Of a stretch of DNA of 64,000 bases, positions 34,601 to 46,202 are shown one piece after another (the stretch's first letter is position 1; each line of letters begins with the position of its first letter). Location: NCBI GenBank assembly GCA_964019055.1, contig OZ025216.1:6873840-6937839 (forward strand). The letters are read 5' to 3'. Source of the stretch: Anthopleura xanthogrammica (Eukaryota; Cnidaria; Anthozoa; Actiniaria; Actiniidae). The notes beneath the pieces are model-generated. The model was not told the origin of the DNA and did no database searches. It worked only from the letters and a program-made list of their open reading frames with translations. The position numbers were made by a program, and so were the translations under genes.

Positions 34601-37524
34601 GAAAATTCTCAGCAAAATTCCAATTTGGTCAGCAAAAAACAGTTTTTTTGACCAAAAAGCACCTATTCTCAGCCAAAACCCCATTTTTTTTCGCCAAAAA
34701 GTCGTGTTTTTATCTCAAGAGGTATTTTCAGGAGCAAAAAGTGGGGGTTTCAGCCAACCGGTCACGCCGTCAGCGAAAAACCTGGTTTTGAGAGCCAAAA
34801 TAGCCATTTTTCAGTTTTTGGGGCTAAAAAGGTTTTTTTCCCAGCAAAACAGTGTTTTGGACACCGAAAATGTGCTTTTCTCGGCCAAAGGGTGTGTTTA
34901 GCAGTGAAAACGTCGTGTTTGGACCAAGAGAAAATTCTCAGCAAAATTCCAATTTGGTCAGCAAAAAACAGTTTTTTTGACCAAAAAGCACCTATTCTCA
35001 GCCAAAACCCCATTTTTTTTCGCCAAAAAGTCGTGTTTTTATCTCAAGAGGTATTTTCAGGAGCAAAAAGTGGGGGTTTCAGCCAACCGGTCACGCCGTC
35101 AGCGAAAAACCTGGTTTTGAGAGCCAAAATAGCCATTTTTCAGTTTTTGGGGCTAAGAAGGTTTTTTCCCCAGCAAAACAGTGTTTTGGACACCGAAAAT
35201 GTGCTTTTCTCGGCCAAAGGGTGCGTTTAGCAGTGAAAACGTCGTGTTTGGACCAAGAGAAAATTCTCAGCAAAATTCCAATTTGGTCAGCAAAAAACAG
35301 TTTTTTTGACCAAAAAGCACCTATTCTCAGCCAAAACCCCATTTTTTTTCGCCAAAAAGTCGTGTTTTTATCTCAAGAGGTATTTTCAGGAGCAAAAAGT
35401 GGGGGTTTCAGCCAACCGGTCACGCCGTCAGCGAAAAACCTGGTTTTGAGAGCCAAAATAGCCATTTTTCAGTTTTTGGGGCTAAAAAGGTTTTTTTCCC
35501 AGCAAAACAGTGTTTTGGACACCGAAAATGTGCTTTTCTCGGCCAAAGGGTGCGTTTAGCAGTGAAAACGTCGTGTTTGGACCAAGAGAAAATTCTCAGC
35601 AAAATTCCAATTTGGTCCGCAAAAAACAGTTTTTTTGACCAAAAAGCACCTATTCTCAGCCAAAACCCCATTTCTTTTCGCCAAAAAGTCGTGTTTTTAT
35701 CTCAAGAGGTATTTTCAGGAGCAAAAAGTGGGGGTTTCAGCCAACCGGTCACGCCGTCAGCGAAAAACCTGGTTTTGAGAGCCAAAATAGCCATTTTTCA
35801 GTTTTTGGGGCTAAAAAGGTTTTTTTCCCAGCAAAACAGTGTTTTGGACACCGAAAATGTGCTTTTCTCGGCCAAAGGGTGCGTTTAGCAGTGAAAACGT
35901 CGTGTTTGGACCAAGAGAAAATTCTCAGCAAAATTCCAATTTGGTCAGCAAAAAACAGTTTTTTTGACCAAAAAGCACCTATTCTCAGCCAAAACCCCAT
36001 TTTTTTTCGCCAAAAAGTCGTGTTTTTATCTCAAGAGGTATTTTCAGGAGCAAAAAGTGGGGGTTTCAGCCAACCGGTCACGCCGTCAGCGAAAAACCTG
36101 GTTTTGAGAGCCAAAATAGCCATTTTTCAGTTTTTGGGGCTAAAAAGGTTTTTTTCCCAGCAAAACAGTGTTTTGGACACCGAAAATGTGCTTTTCTCGG
36201 CCAAAGGGTGCGTTTAGCAGTGAAAACGTCGTGTTTGGACCAAGAGAAAATTCTCAGCAAAATTCCAATTTGGTCAGCAAAAAACAGTTTTTTTGACCAA
36301 AAAGCACCTATTCTCAGCCAAAACCCCATTTTTTTTCGCCAAAAAGTCGTGTTTTTATCTCAAGAGGTATTTTCAGGAGCAAAAAGTGGGGGTTTCAGCC
36401 AACCGGTCACGCCGTCAGCGAAAAACCTGGTTTTGAGAGCCAAAATAGCCATTTTTCAGTTTTTGGGGCTAAGAAGGTTTTTTCCCCAGCAAAACAGTGT
36501 TTTGGACACCGAAAATGTGCTTTTCTCGGCCAAAGGGTGCGTTTAGCAGTGAAAACGTCGTGTTTGGACCAAGAGAAAATTCTCAGCAAAATTCCAATTT
36601 GGTCAGCAAAAAACAGTTTTTTTGACCAAAAAGCACCTATTCTCAGCCAAAACCCCATTTTTTTTCGCCAAAAAGTCGTGTTTTTATCTCAAGAGGTATT
36701 TTCAGGAGCAAAAAGTGGGGGTTTCAGCCAACCGGTCACGCCGTCAGCGAAAAACCTGGTTTTGAGAGCCAAAATAGCCATTTTTCAGTTTTTGGGGCTA
36801 AGAAGGTTTTTTCCCCAGCAAAACAGTGTTTTGGACACCGAAAATGTGCTTTTCTCGGCCAAAGGGTGCGTTTAGCAGTGAAAACGTCGTGTTTGGACCA
36901 AGAGAAAATTCTCAGCAAAATTCCAATTTGGTCAGCAAAAAACAGTTTTTTTGACCAAAAAGCACCTATTCTCAGCCAAAACCCCATTTTTTTTCGCCAA
37001 AAAGTCGTGTTTTTATCTCAAGAGGTATTTTCAGGAGCAAAAAGTGGGGGTTTCAGCCAACCGGTCACGCCGTCAGCGAAAAACCTGGTTTTGAGAGCCA
37101 AAATAGCCATTTTTCAGTTTTTGGGGCTAAAAAGGTTTTTTTCCCAGCAAAACAGTGTTTTGGACACCGAAAATGTGCTTTTCTCGGCCAAAGGGTGTGT
37201 TTAGCAGTGAAAACGTCGTGTTTGGACCAAGAGAAAATTCTCAGCAAAATTCCAATTTGGTCAGCAAAAAACAGTTTTTTTGACCAAAAAGCACCTATTC
37301 TCAGCCAAAACCCCATTTTTTTTCGCCAAAAAGTCGTGTTTTTATCTCAAGAGGTATTTTCAGGAGCAAAAAGTGGGGGTTTCAGCCAACCGGTCACGCC
37401 GTCAGCGAAAAACCTGGTTTTGAGAGCCAAAAAAGCCATTTTTCAGTTTTTGGGGCTAAAAAGGTTTTTTTCCCAGCAAAACAGTGTTTTGGACACCGAA
37501 AATGTGCTTTTCTCGGCCAAAGGG
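25681..37524. repeat. Satellite subfamily domain (TAAGAAGG / GTGTGTTT variants)
   Basis: Thirty-six monomers, of which fourteen carry A to G at monomer position 265 (CTAAGAAGG instead of CTAAAAAGG), the first near 25945 and the last near 36802. Seven carry C to T at position 3 (GGGTGTGTTTAG), in the monomers starting near 27325, 30945, 31932, 33577, 34564, 34893 and 37196. Five of those seven also carry the position-265 change. I saw neither variant elsewhere in the window. This is the signature of local amplification and spread of a variant by unequal exchange or conversion. The interspersed monomers are consensus type, so the expanded units were multi-monomer blocks. There is no gene here. 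Confidence 0.88.
31932..35221. repeat. Possible five-monomer duplicated block (1645 bp)
   Basis: The monomers starting at 31932 and 33577 share three variants: GTGTG at position 3, GAGGGATTTT at 160 and TAAGAAGG at 265. I found this combination only in these two copies, 1645 bp (5 x 329) apart. Each is followed by consensus monomers. The fourth and fifth followers differ in their variants, so if this was a five-monomer duplication it has since been partly rewritten, or only part was copied. Confidence 0.5.
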
Positions 37525-40500
37525 TGCGTTTAGCAGTGAAAACGTCGTGTTTGGACCAAGAGAAAATTCTCAGCAAAATTCCAATTTGGTCAGCAAAAAA
37601 CAGTTTTTTTGACCAAAAAGCACCTATTCTCAGCCAAAACCCCATTTTTTTTCGCCAAAAAGTCGTGTTTTTATCTCAAGAGGTATTTTCAGGAGCAAAA
37701 AGTGGGGGTTTCAGCCAACCGGTCACGCCGTCAGCGAAAAACCTGGTTTTGAGAGCCAAAATAGCCATTTTTCAGTTTTTGGGGCTAAAAAGGTTTTTTT
37801 CCCAGCAAAACAGTGTTTTGGAAACCGAAAATGTGCTTTTCTCGGCCAAAGGGTGCGTTTAGCAGTGAAAACATCGTGTTTGGACCAAGAGAAAATTCTC
37901 AGCAAAATTCCAATTTGGTCAGCAAAAAACAGTTTTTTTGACCAAAAAGCACCTATTCTCAGCCAAAACCCCATTTTTTTTCGCCAAAAAGTCGTGTTTT
38001 TATCTCAAGAGGTATTTTCAGGAGCAAAAAGTGGGGGTTTCAGCCAACCGGTCACGCCGTCAGCGAAAAACCTGGTTTTGAGAGCCAAAATAGCCATTTT
38101 TCAGTTTTTGGGGCTAAAAAGGTTTTTTTCCCAGCAAAACAGTGTTTTGGACACCGAAAATGTGCTTTTCTCGGCCAAAGGGTGCGTTTAGCAGTGAAAA
38201 CATCGTGTTTGGACCAAGAGAAAATTCTCAGCAAAATTCCAATTTGGTCAGCAAAAAACAGTTTTTTTGACCAAAAAGCACCTATTCTCAGCCAAAACCC
38301 CATTTTTTTTCGCCAAAAAGTCGTGTTTTTATCTCAAGAGGTATTTTCAGGAGCAAAAAGTGGGGGTTTCAGCCAACCGGTCACGCCGTCAGCGAAAAAC
38401 CTGGTTTTGAGAGCCAAAATAGCCATTTTTCAGTTTTTGGGGCTAAAAAGGTTTTTTTTCCCAGCAAAACAGTGTTTTGGACACCGAAAATGTGCTTTTC
38501 TCGGCCAAAGGGTGCATTTAGCAGTGAAAACGTCGTGTTTGGACCAAGAGAAAATTCTCAGCAAAATTCCAATTTGGTCAGCAAAAAACAGTTTTTTTGA
38601 CCAAAAAGCACCTATTCTCAGCCAAAACCCCATTTTTTTTCGCCAAAAAGTCGTGTTTTTATCTCAAGAGGTATTTTCAGGAGCAAAAAGTGGGGGTTTC
38701 AGCCAACCGGTCACGCCGTCAGCGAAAAACCTGGTTTTGAGAGCCAAAATAGCCATTTTTCAGTTTTTGGGGCTAAAAAGGTTTTTTTCCCAGCAAAACA
38801 GTGTTTTGGACACCGAAAATGTGCTTTTCTCGGCCAAAGGGTGCGTTTAGCAGTGAAAACGTCGTGTTTGGACCAAGAGAAAATTCTCAGCAAAATTCCA
38901 ATTTGGTCAGCAAAAAACAGTTTTTTTGACCAAAAAGCACCTATTCTCAGCCAAAACCCCATTTTTTTTCGCCAAAAAGTCGTGTTTTTATCTCAAGAGG
39001 TATTTTCAGGATCAAAAAGTGGGGGTTTCAGCCAACCGGTCACGCCGTCAGCGAAAAACCTGGTTTTGAGAGCCAAAATAGCCATTTTTCAGTTTTTGGG
39101 GCTAAAAACGTTTTTTCCCCAGCAAAACAGTGTTTTGGACACCGAAAATGTGCTTTTCTCGGCCAAAGGGTGCGTTTAGCAGTGAAAACGTCGTGTTTGG
39201 ACCAAGAGAAAATTCTCAGCAAAATTCCAATTTGGTCAGCAAAAAACAGTTTTTTTGACCAAAAAGCACCTATTCTCAGCCAAAACCCCATTTTTTTTCG
39301 CCAAAAAGTCGTGTTTTTATCTCAAGAGGTATTTTCAGGATCAAAAAGTGGGGGTTTCAGCCAACCGGTCACGCCGTCAGCGAAAAACCTGGTTTTGAGA
39401 GCCAAAATAGCCATTTTTCAGTTTTTGGGGCTAAAAAGGTTTTTTTCCCAGCAAAACAGTGTTTTGGACACCGAAAATGTGCTTTTCTCGGCCAAAGGGT
39501 GCGTTTAGCAGTGAAAACGTCGTGTTTGGACCAAGAGAAAATTCTCAGCAAAATTCCAATTTGGTCAGCAAAAAACAGTTTTTTTGACCAAAAAGCACCT
39601 ATTCTCAGCCAAAACCCCATTTTTTTTCGCCAAAAAGTCGTGTTTTTATCTCAAGAGGTATTTTCAGGAGCAAAAAGTGGGGGTTTCAGCCAACCGGTCA
39701 CGCCGTCAGCGAAAAACCTGGTTTTGAGAGCCAAAATAGCCATTTTTCAGTTTTTGGGGCTAAAAAGGTTTTTTTCCCAGCAAAACAGTGTTTTGGACAC
39801 CGAAAATGTGCTTTTCTCGGCCAAAGGGTACGTTTAGCAGTGAAAACGTCGTGTTTGGACCAAGAGAAAATTCTCAGCAAAATTCCAATTTGGTCAGCAA
39901 AAAACAGTTTTTTTGACCAAAAAGCACCTATTCTCAGCCAAAACCCCATTTTTTTTCGCCAAAAAGTCGTGTTTTTATCTCAAGAGGTATTTTCAGGAGC
40001 AAAAAGTGGGGGTTTCAGCCAACCGGTCACGCCGTCAGCGAAAAACCTGGTTTTGAGAGCCAAAATAGCCATTTTTCAGTTTTTGGGGCTAAAAAGGTTT
40101 TTTCCCCAGCAAAACAGTGTTTTGGACACCGAAAATGTGCTTTTCTCGGCCAAAGGGTGCGTTTAGCAGTGAAAACGTCGTGTTTGGACCAAGAGAAAAT
40201 TCTCAGCAAAATTCCAATTTGGTCAGCAAAAAACAGTTTTTTTGACCAAAAAGCACCTATTCTCAGCCAAAACCCCATTTTTTTTCGCCAAAAAGTCGTG
40301 TTTTTATCTCAAGAGGTATTTTCAGGAGCAAAAAGTGGGGGTTTCAGCCAACCGGTCACGCTGTCAGCGAAAAACCTGGTTTTGAGAGCCAAAATAGCCA
40401 TTTTTCAGTTTTTGGGGCTAAAAAGGTTTTTTTCCCAGCAAAACAGTGTTTTGGACACCGAAAATGTGCTTTTCTCGGCCAAAGGGTGCGTTTAGCAGTG

Positions 40501-43500
40501 AAAACGTCGTGTTTGGAACAAGAGAAAATTCTCAGCAAAATTCCAATATGGTCAGCAAAAAACAGTTTTTTTGACCAAAAAGCACCTATTCTCAGCCAAA
40601 ACCCCATTTTTTTTCGCCAAAAAGTCGTGTTTTTATCTCAAGAGGTATTTTCAGGAGCAAAAAGTGGGGGTTTCAGCCAACCGGTCACGCCGTCAGCGAA
40701 AAACATGGTTTTGAGAGCCAAAATAGCCATTTTTTCAGTTTTTGGGGCTAAAAAGGTTTTTTTCCCAGCAAAACAGTGTTTTGGACACCGAAAATGTGCT
40801 TTTCTCGGCCAAAGGGTGCGTTTAGCAGTGAAAACGTCGTGTTTGGACCAAGAGAAAATTCTCAGCAAAATTCCAATTTGGTCAGCAAAAAACAGTTTTT
40901 TTGACCAAAAAGCACCTATTCTCAGCCAAAACCCCATTTTTTTTCGCCAAAAAGTCGTGTTTTTATCTCAAGAGGTATTTTCAGGAGCAAAAAGTGGGGG
41001 TTTCAGCCAACCGGTCACGCCGTCAGCGAAAAACCTGGTTTTGAGAGCCAAAATAGCCATTTTTCAGTTTTTGGGGCTAAAAAGGTTTTTTTCCCAGCAA
41101 AACAGTGTTTTGGACACCGAAAATGTGCTTTTCTCGGCCAAAGGGTGCGTTTAGCAGTGAAAACGTCGTGTTTGGACCAAGAGAAAATTCTCAGCAAAAT
41201 TCCAATTTGGTCAGCAAAAAACAGTTTTTTTGACCAAAAAGCACCTATTCTCAGCCAAAACCCCATTTTTTTTCGCCAAAAAGTCGTGTTTTTATCTCAA
41301 GAGGTATTTTCAGGATCAAAAAGTGGGGGTTTCAGCCAACCGGTCACGCCGTCAGCGAAAAACCTGGTTTTGAGAGCCAAAATAGCCATTTTTCAGTTTT
41401 TGGGGCTAAAAAGGTTTTTTTCCCAGCAAAACAGTGTTTTGGACACCGAAAATGTGCTTTTCTCGGCCAAAGGGTGCGTTTAGCAGTGAAAACGTCGTGT
41501 TTGGACCAAGAGAAAATTCTCAGCAAAATTCCAATTTGGTCAGCAAAAAACAGTTTTTTTGACCAAAAAGCACCTATTCTCAGCCAAAACCCCATTTTTT
41601 TTCGCCAAAAAGTCGTGTTTTTATCTCAAGAGGTATTTTCAGGAGCAAAAAGTGGGGGTTTCAGCCAACCGGTCACGCCGTCAGCGAAAAACCTGGTTTT
41701 GAGAGCCAAAATAGCCATTTTTCAGTTTTTGGGGCTAAAAAGGTTTTTTCCCAGCAAAACAGTGTTTTGGACACCGAAAATGTGCTTTTCTCGGCCAAAG
41801 GGTGCGTTTAGCAGTGAAAACGTCGTGTTTGGACCAAGAGAAAATTCTCAGCAAAATTCCAATTTGGTCAGCAAAAAACAGTTTTTTTGACCTAAAAGCA
41901 CCTATTCTCAGCCAAAACCCCATTTTTTTTCGCCAAAAAGTCGTGTTTTTATCTCAAGAGGTATTTTCAGGAGCAAAAAGTGGGGGTTTCAGCCAACCGG
42001 TCACGCCGTCAGCGAAAAACCTGGTTTTGAGAGCCAAAATAGCCATTTTTTCAGTTTTTGGGGCTAAAAAGGTTTTTTTCCCAGCAAAACAGTGTTTTGG
42101 ACACCGAAAATGTGCTTTTCTCGGCCAAAGGGTGCGTTTAGCAGTGAAAACGTCGTGTTTGGACCAAGAGAAAATTCTCAGCAAAATTCCAATTTGGTCA
42201 GCAAAAAACAGTTTTTTTGACCAAAAAGCACCTATTCTCAGCCAAAACCCCATTTTTTTTCGCCAAAAAGTCGTGTTTTTATCTCAAGAGCTATTTTCAG
42301 GAGCAAAAAGTGGGGGTTTCAGCCAACCGGTCACGCCGTCAGCGAAAAACCTGGTTTTGAGAGCCAATATAGCCATTTTTCAGTTTTTGGGGCTAAAAAG
42401 GTTTTTTTCCCAGCAAAACAGTATTTTGGACACCGAAAATGTGCTTTTCTCGGCCAAAGGGTGCGTTTAGCAGTGAAAACGTCGTGTTTGGACCAAGAGA
42501 AAATTCTCAGCAAAATTCCAATTTGGTCAGCAAAAAACAGTTTTTTTGACCAAAAAGCACCTATTCTCAGCCAAAACCCCATTTTTTTCGCCAAAAAGTC
42601 GTGTTTTTATCTCAAGAGGTATTTTCAGGAGCAAAAAGTGGGGGTTTCAGCCAACCGGTCACGCCGTCAGCGAAAAACCTGGTTTTGAGAGCCAAAATAG
42701 CCATTTTTCAGTTTTTGGAGCTAAAAAGGTTTTTTTCCCAGCAAAACAGTGTTTTGGACACCGAAAATGTGCTTTTCTCGGCCAAAGGGTGCGTTTAGCA
42801 GTGAAAACGTCGTGTTTGGACCAAGAGAAAATTCTCAGCAAAATTCCAATTTGGTCCGCAAAAAACAGTTTTTTTGACCAAAAAGCACCTATTCTCAGCC
42901 AAAACCCCATTTTTTTTCGCCAAAAAGTCGTGTTTTTATCTCAAGAGGTATTTTCAGGAGCAAAAAGTGGGGGTTTCAGCCAACCGGTCACGCCGTCAGC
43001 GAAAAACCTGGTTTTGAGAGCCAAAATAGCCATTTTTCAGTTTTTGGGGCTAAAAAGGTTTTTTTCCCAGCAAAACAGTGTTTTGGACACCGAAAATGTG
43101 CTTTTCTCGGCCAAAGGGTGCGTTTAGCAGTGAAAACGTCGTGTTTGGACCAAGAGAAAATTCTCAGCAAAATTCCAATTTGGTCAGCAAAAAACAGTTT
43201 TTTTGACCAAAAAGCACCTATTCTCAGCCAAAACCCCATTTTTTTTCGCCAAAAAGTCGTGTTTTTATCTCAAGAGGGATTTTCAGGAGCAAAAAGTGGG
43301 GGTTTCAGCCAACCGGTCACGCCGTCAGCGAAAAACCTGGTTTTGAGAGCCAAAATAGCCATTTTTCAGTTTTTGGGGCTAAAAAGGTTTTTTTCCCAGC
43401 AAAACAGTGTTTTGGACACCGAAAATGTGCTTTTCTCGGCCAAAGGGTGCGTTTAGCAGTGAAAACGTCGTGTTTGGACCAAGAGAAAATTCTCAGCAAA

Positions 43501-44434
43501 ATTCCAATTTGGTCAGCAAAAAACAGTTTTTTTGACCAAAAAGCACCTATTCTCAGCCAAAACCCCATTTTTTTTCGCCAAAAAGTCGTGTTTTTATCTC
43601 AAGAGGTATTTTCAGGAGCAAAAAGTGGGGGTTTCAGCCAACCGGTCACGCCGTCAGCGAAAAACCTGGTTTTGAGAGCCAATATAGCCATTTTTCAGTT
43701 TTTGGGGCTAAAAAGGTTTTTTTCCCAGCAAAACAGTGTTTTGGACACCGAAAATGTGCTTTTCTCGGCCAAAGGGTGCGTTTAGCAGTGAAAACGTCGT
43801 GTTTGGACCAAGAGAAAATTCTCAGCAAAATTCCAATTTGGTCAGCAAAAAACAGTTTTTTTGACCAAAAAGCACCTATTCTCAGCCAAAACCCCATTTT
43901 TTTTCGCCAAAAAGTCGTGTTTTTTTCTCAAGAGGGATTTTCAGGAGCAAAAAGTGGGGGTTTCAGCCAACCGGTCACGCCGTCAGCGAAAAACCTGGTT
44001 TTGAGAGCCAAAATAGCCATTTTTCAGTTTTTGGGGCTAAAAAGGTTTTTTCCCCAGCAAAACAGTGTTTTGGACACCGAAAATGTGCTTTTCTCGGCCA
44101 AAGGGTGCGTTTAGCAGTGAAAACGTCGTGTTTGGACCAAGAGAAAATTCTCAGCAAAATTCCAATTTGCTCAGCAAAAAACAGTTTTTTTGACCAAAAA
44201 CCAACTATTCTCAGCCAAAACCCCATTTTTTTTCGCCAAAAAGTCGTGTTTTTATCTCAAGAGGTATTTTCAGGAGCAAAAAGTGGGGGTTTCAGCCAAC
44301 CGGTCACGCCGTCAGCGAAAAACCTGGTTTTGAGAGCCAAAATAGCCATTTTTCAGTTTTTGGGGCTAAAAAGGTTTTTTTCCCAGCAAAACAGTGTTTT
44401 GGACACCGAAAATGTGCTTTTCTCGGCCAAAGGG
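37525..44434. repeat. 329-bp satellite array, near-consensus block
   Basis: Twenty-one monomers close to consensus, with no gene. Sparse shared variants link copies a few monomers apart. CAGGATC replaces CAGGAGC near 39011, 39340 and 41313. AACATCG replaces AACGTCG near 37872 and 38202. An extra T in CCATTTTTTCAG appears near 40732 and 42049. GCCAATATAGCC appears near 42366 and 43682. The monomer starting near 44106 carries GCTCAGC and ACCAACTATT, the latter shared with copies near 48600 and 49587. Confidence 0.95.
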
Positions 44435-44886
44435 TGCGTTTAGCAGTGAAAACGTCGTGTTTGGACCAAGAGAAAATTCTCAGCAAAATTCCAATTTGGT
44501 CAGCAAAAAACAGTTTTTTTGACCAAAAAGCACCTATTCTCAGCCAAAACCCCATTTTTTTTCGCCAAAAAGTCGTGTTTTTATCTCAAGAGGTATTTTC
44601 AGGAGCAAAAAGTGGGGGTTTCAGCCAACCGGTCACGCCGTCAGCGAAAAACCTGGTTTTGAGAGCCAAAATAGCCATTTTTCAGTTTTTGGGGCTAAAA
44701 AGGTTATCTCAAGAGGGATTTTCAGGAGCAAAAAGTGGGGGTTTCAGCCAACCGGTCACGCCGTCAGCGAAAAACCTGGTTTTGAGAGCCAAAATAGCCA
44801 TTTTTCAGTTTTTGGGGCTAAAAAGGTTTTTTTCCCAGCAAAACAGTGTTTTGGACACCGAAAATGTGCTTTTCTCGGCCAAAGGG
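44435..44886. repeat. Recombinant satellite unit lacking 206 bp
   Basis: Here the spacing between phase motifs is 452 bp in place of 329 or 658. The sequence follows monomer positions 1-271 to 44705, then continues at position 149 (ATCTCAAGAG) from 44706. This equals two monomers minus 206 bp, or one monomer with positions 149-271 repeated. The two overlapping segments differ at monomer position 160: T in the first (GAGGTATTTT near 44591) and G in the second (GAGGGATTTT near 44714). That favours a deletion between two different monomers over simple duplication within one. The junction shares only TT, so it looks like short-homology joining inside T-runs. It is the only large phase break in the window apart from the MITE. 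Confidence 0.92.
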
Positions 44887-45544
44887 TGCGTTTAGCAGTG
44901 AAAACGTCGTGTTTGGACCAAGAGAAAATTCTCAGCAAAATTCCAATTTGGTCAGCAAAAAACAGTTTTTTTGACCAAAAAGCACCTATTCTCAGCCAAA
45001 ACCCCATTTTTTTTCGCCAAAAAGTCGTGTTTTTATCTCAAGAGGTATTTTCAGGAGCAAAAAGTGGGGGTTTCAGCCAACCGGTCACGCCGTCAGCGAA
45101 AAACCTGGTTTTAAGAGCCAAAATAGCCATTTTTCAGTTTTTGGGGCTAAAAAGGTTTTTTTCCCAGCAAAACAGTGTTTTGGACACCGAAAATGTGCTT
45201 TTCTCGGCCAAAGGGTGCGTTTAGCAGTGAAAACGTCGTGTTTGGACCAAGAGAAAATTCTCAGCAAAATTCCAATTTGGTCAGCAAAAAACAGTTTTTT
45301 TGACCAAAAAGCACCTATTCTCAGCCAAAACCCCATTTTTTTTCGCCAAAAAGTCGTGTTTTTATCTGAAGAGGGATTTTCAGGAGCAAAAAGTGGGGGT
45401 TTCAGCCAACCGGTCACGCCGTCAGCGAAAAACCTGGTTTTGAGAGCCAAAATAGCCATTTTTCAGTTTTTGGGGCTAAAAAGGTTTTTTCCCCAGCAAA
45501 ACAGTGTTTTGGACACCGAAAATGTGCTTTTCTCGGCCAAAGGG
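44887..45544. repeat. Duplicated dimer, first copy (658 bp)
   Basis: These two monomers form a unit repeated immediately downstream. Shared markers are G to A in TTTTAAGAGCC at 45113, C to G in ATCTGAAGAGG at 45368, GAGGGATTTT just after it, and TTTTTTCCCCAGC near 45490. The corresponding sites in the second copy lie exactly 658 bp away. It directly follows the recombinant unit at 44435-44886. Confidence 0.85.
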
Positions 45545-46202
45545 TGCGTTTAGCAGTGAAAACGTCGTGTTTGGACCAAGAGAAAATTCTCAGCAAAATT
45601 CCAATTTGGTCAGCAAAAAACAGTTTTTTTGACCAAAAAGCACCTATTCTCAGCCAAAACCCCATTTTTTTTCGCCAAAAAGTCGTGTTTTTATCTCAAG
45701 AGGTATTTTCAGGAGCAAAAAGTGGGGGTTTCAGCCAACCGGTCACGCCGTCAGCGAAAAACCTGGTTTTAAGAGCCAAAATAGCCATTTTTCAGTTTTT
45801 GGGGCTAAAAAGGTTTTTTTCCCAGCAAAACAGTGTTTTGGACACCGAAAATGTGCTTTTCTCGGCCAAAGGGTGCGTTTAGCAGTGAAAACGTCGTGTT
45901 TGGACCAAGAGAAAATTCTCAGCAAAATTCCAATTTGGTCAGCAAAAAACAGTTTTTTTGACCAAAAAGCACCTATTCTCAGCCAAAACCCCATTTTTTT
46001 TCGCCAAAAAGTCGTGTTTTTATCTGAAGAGGGATTTTCAGGAGCAAAAAGTGGGGGTTTCAGCCAACCGGTCACGCCGTCAGCGAAAAACCTGGTTTTG
46101 AGAGCCAAAATAGCCATTTTTCAGTTTTTGGGGCTAAAAAGGTTTTTTCCCCAGCAAAACAGTGTTTTGGACACCGAAAATGTGCTTTTCTCGGCCAAAG
46201 GG
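45545..46202. repeat. Duplicated dimer, second copy (658 bp)
   Basis: This copy carries the same rare markers as 44887-45544: TTTTAAGAGCC at 45771, ATCTGAAGAGG at 46026, GAGGGATTTT and TTTTTTCCCCAGC near 46147. I found no differences between the two copies by eye, so the duplication is recent relative to general monomer divergence. The exact edges are uncertain because flanking sequence is consensus. Confidence 0.85.
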
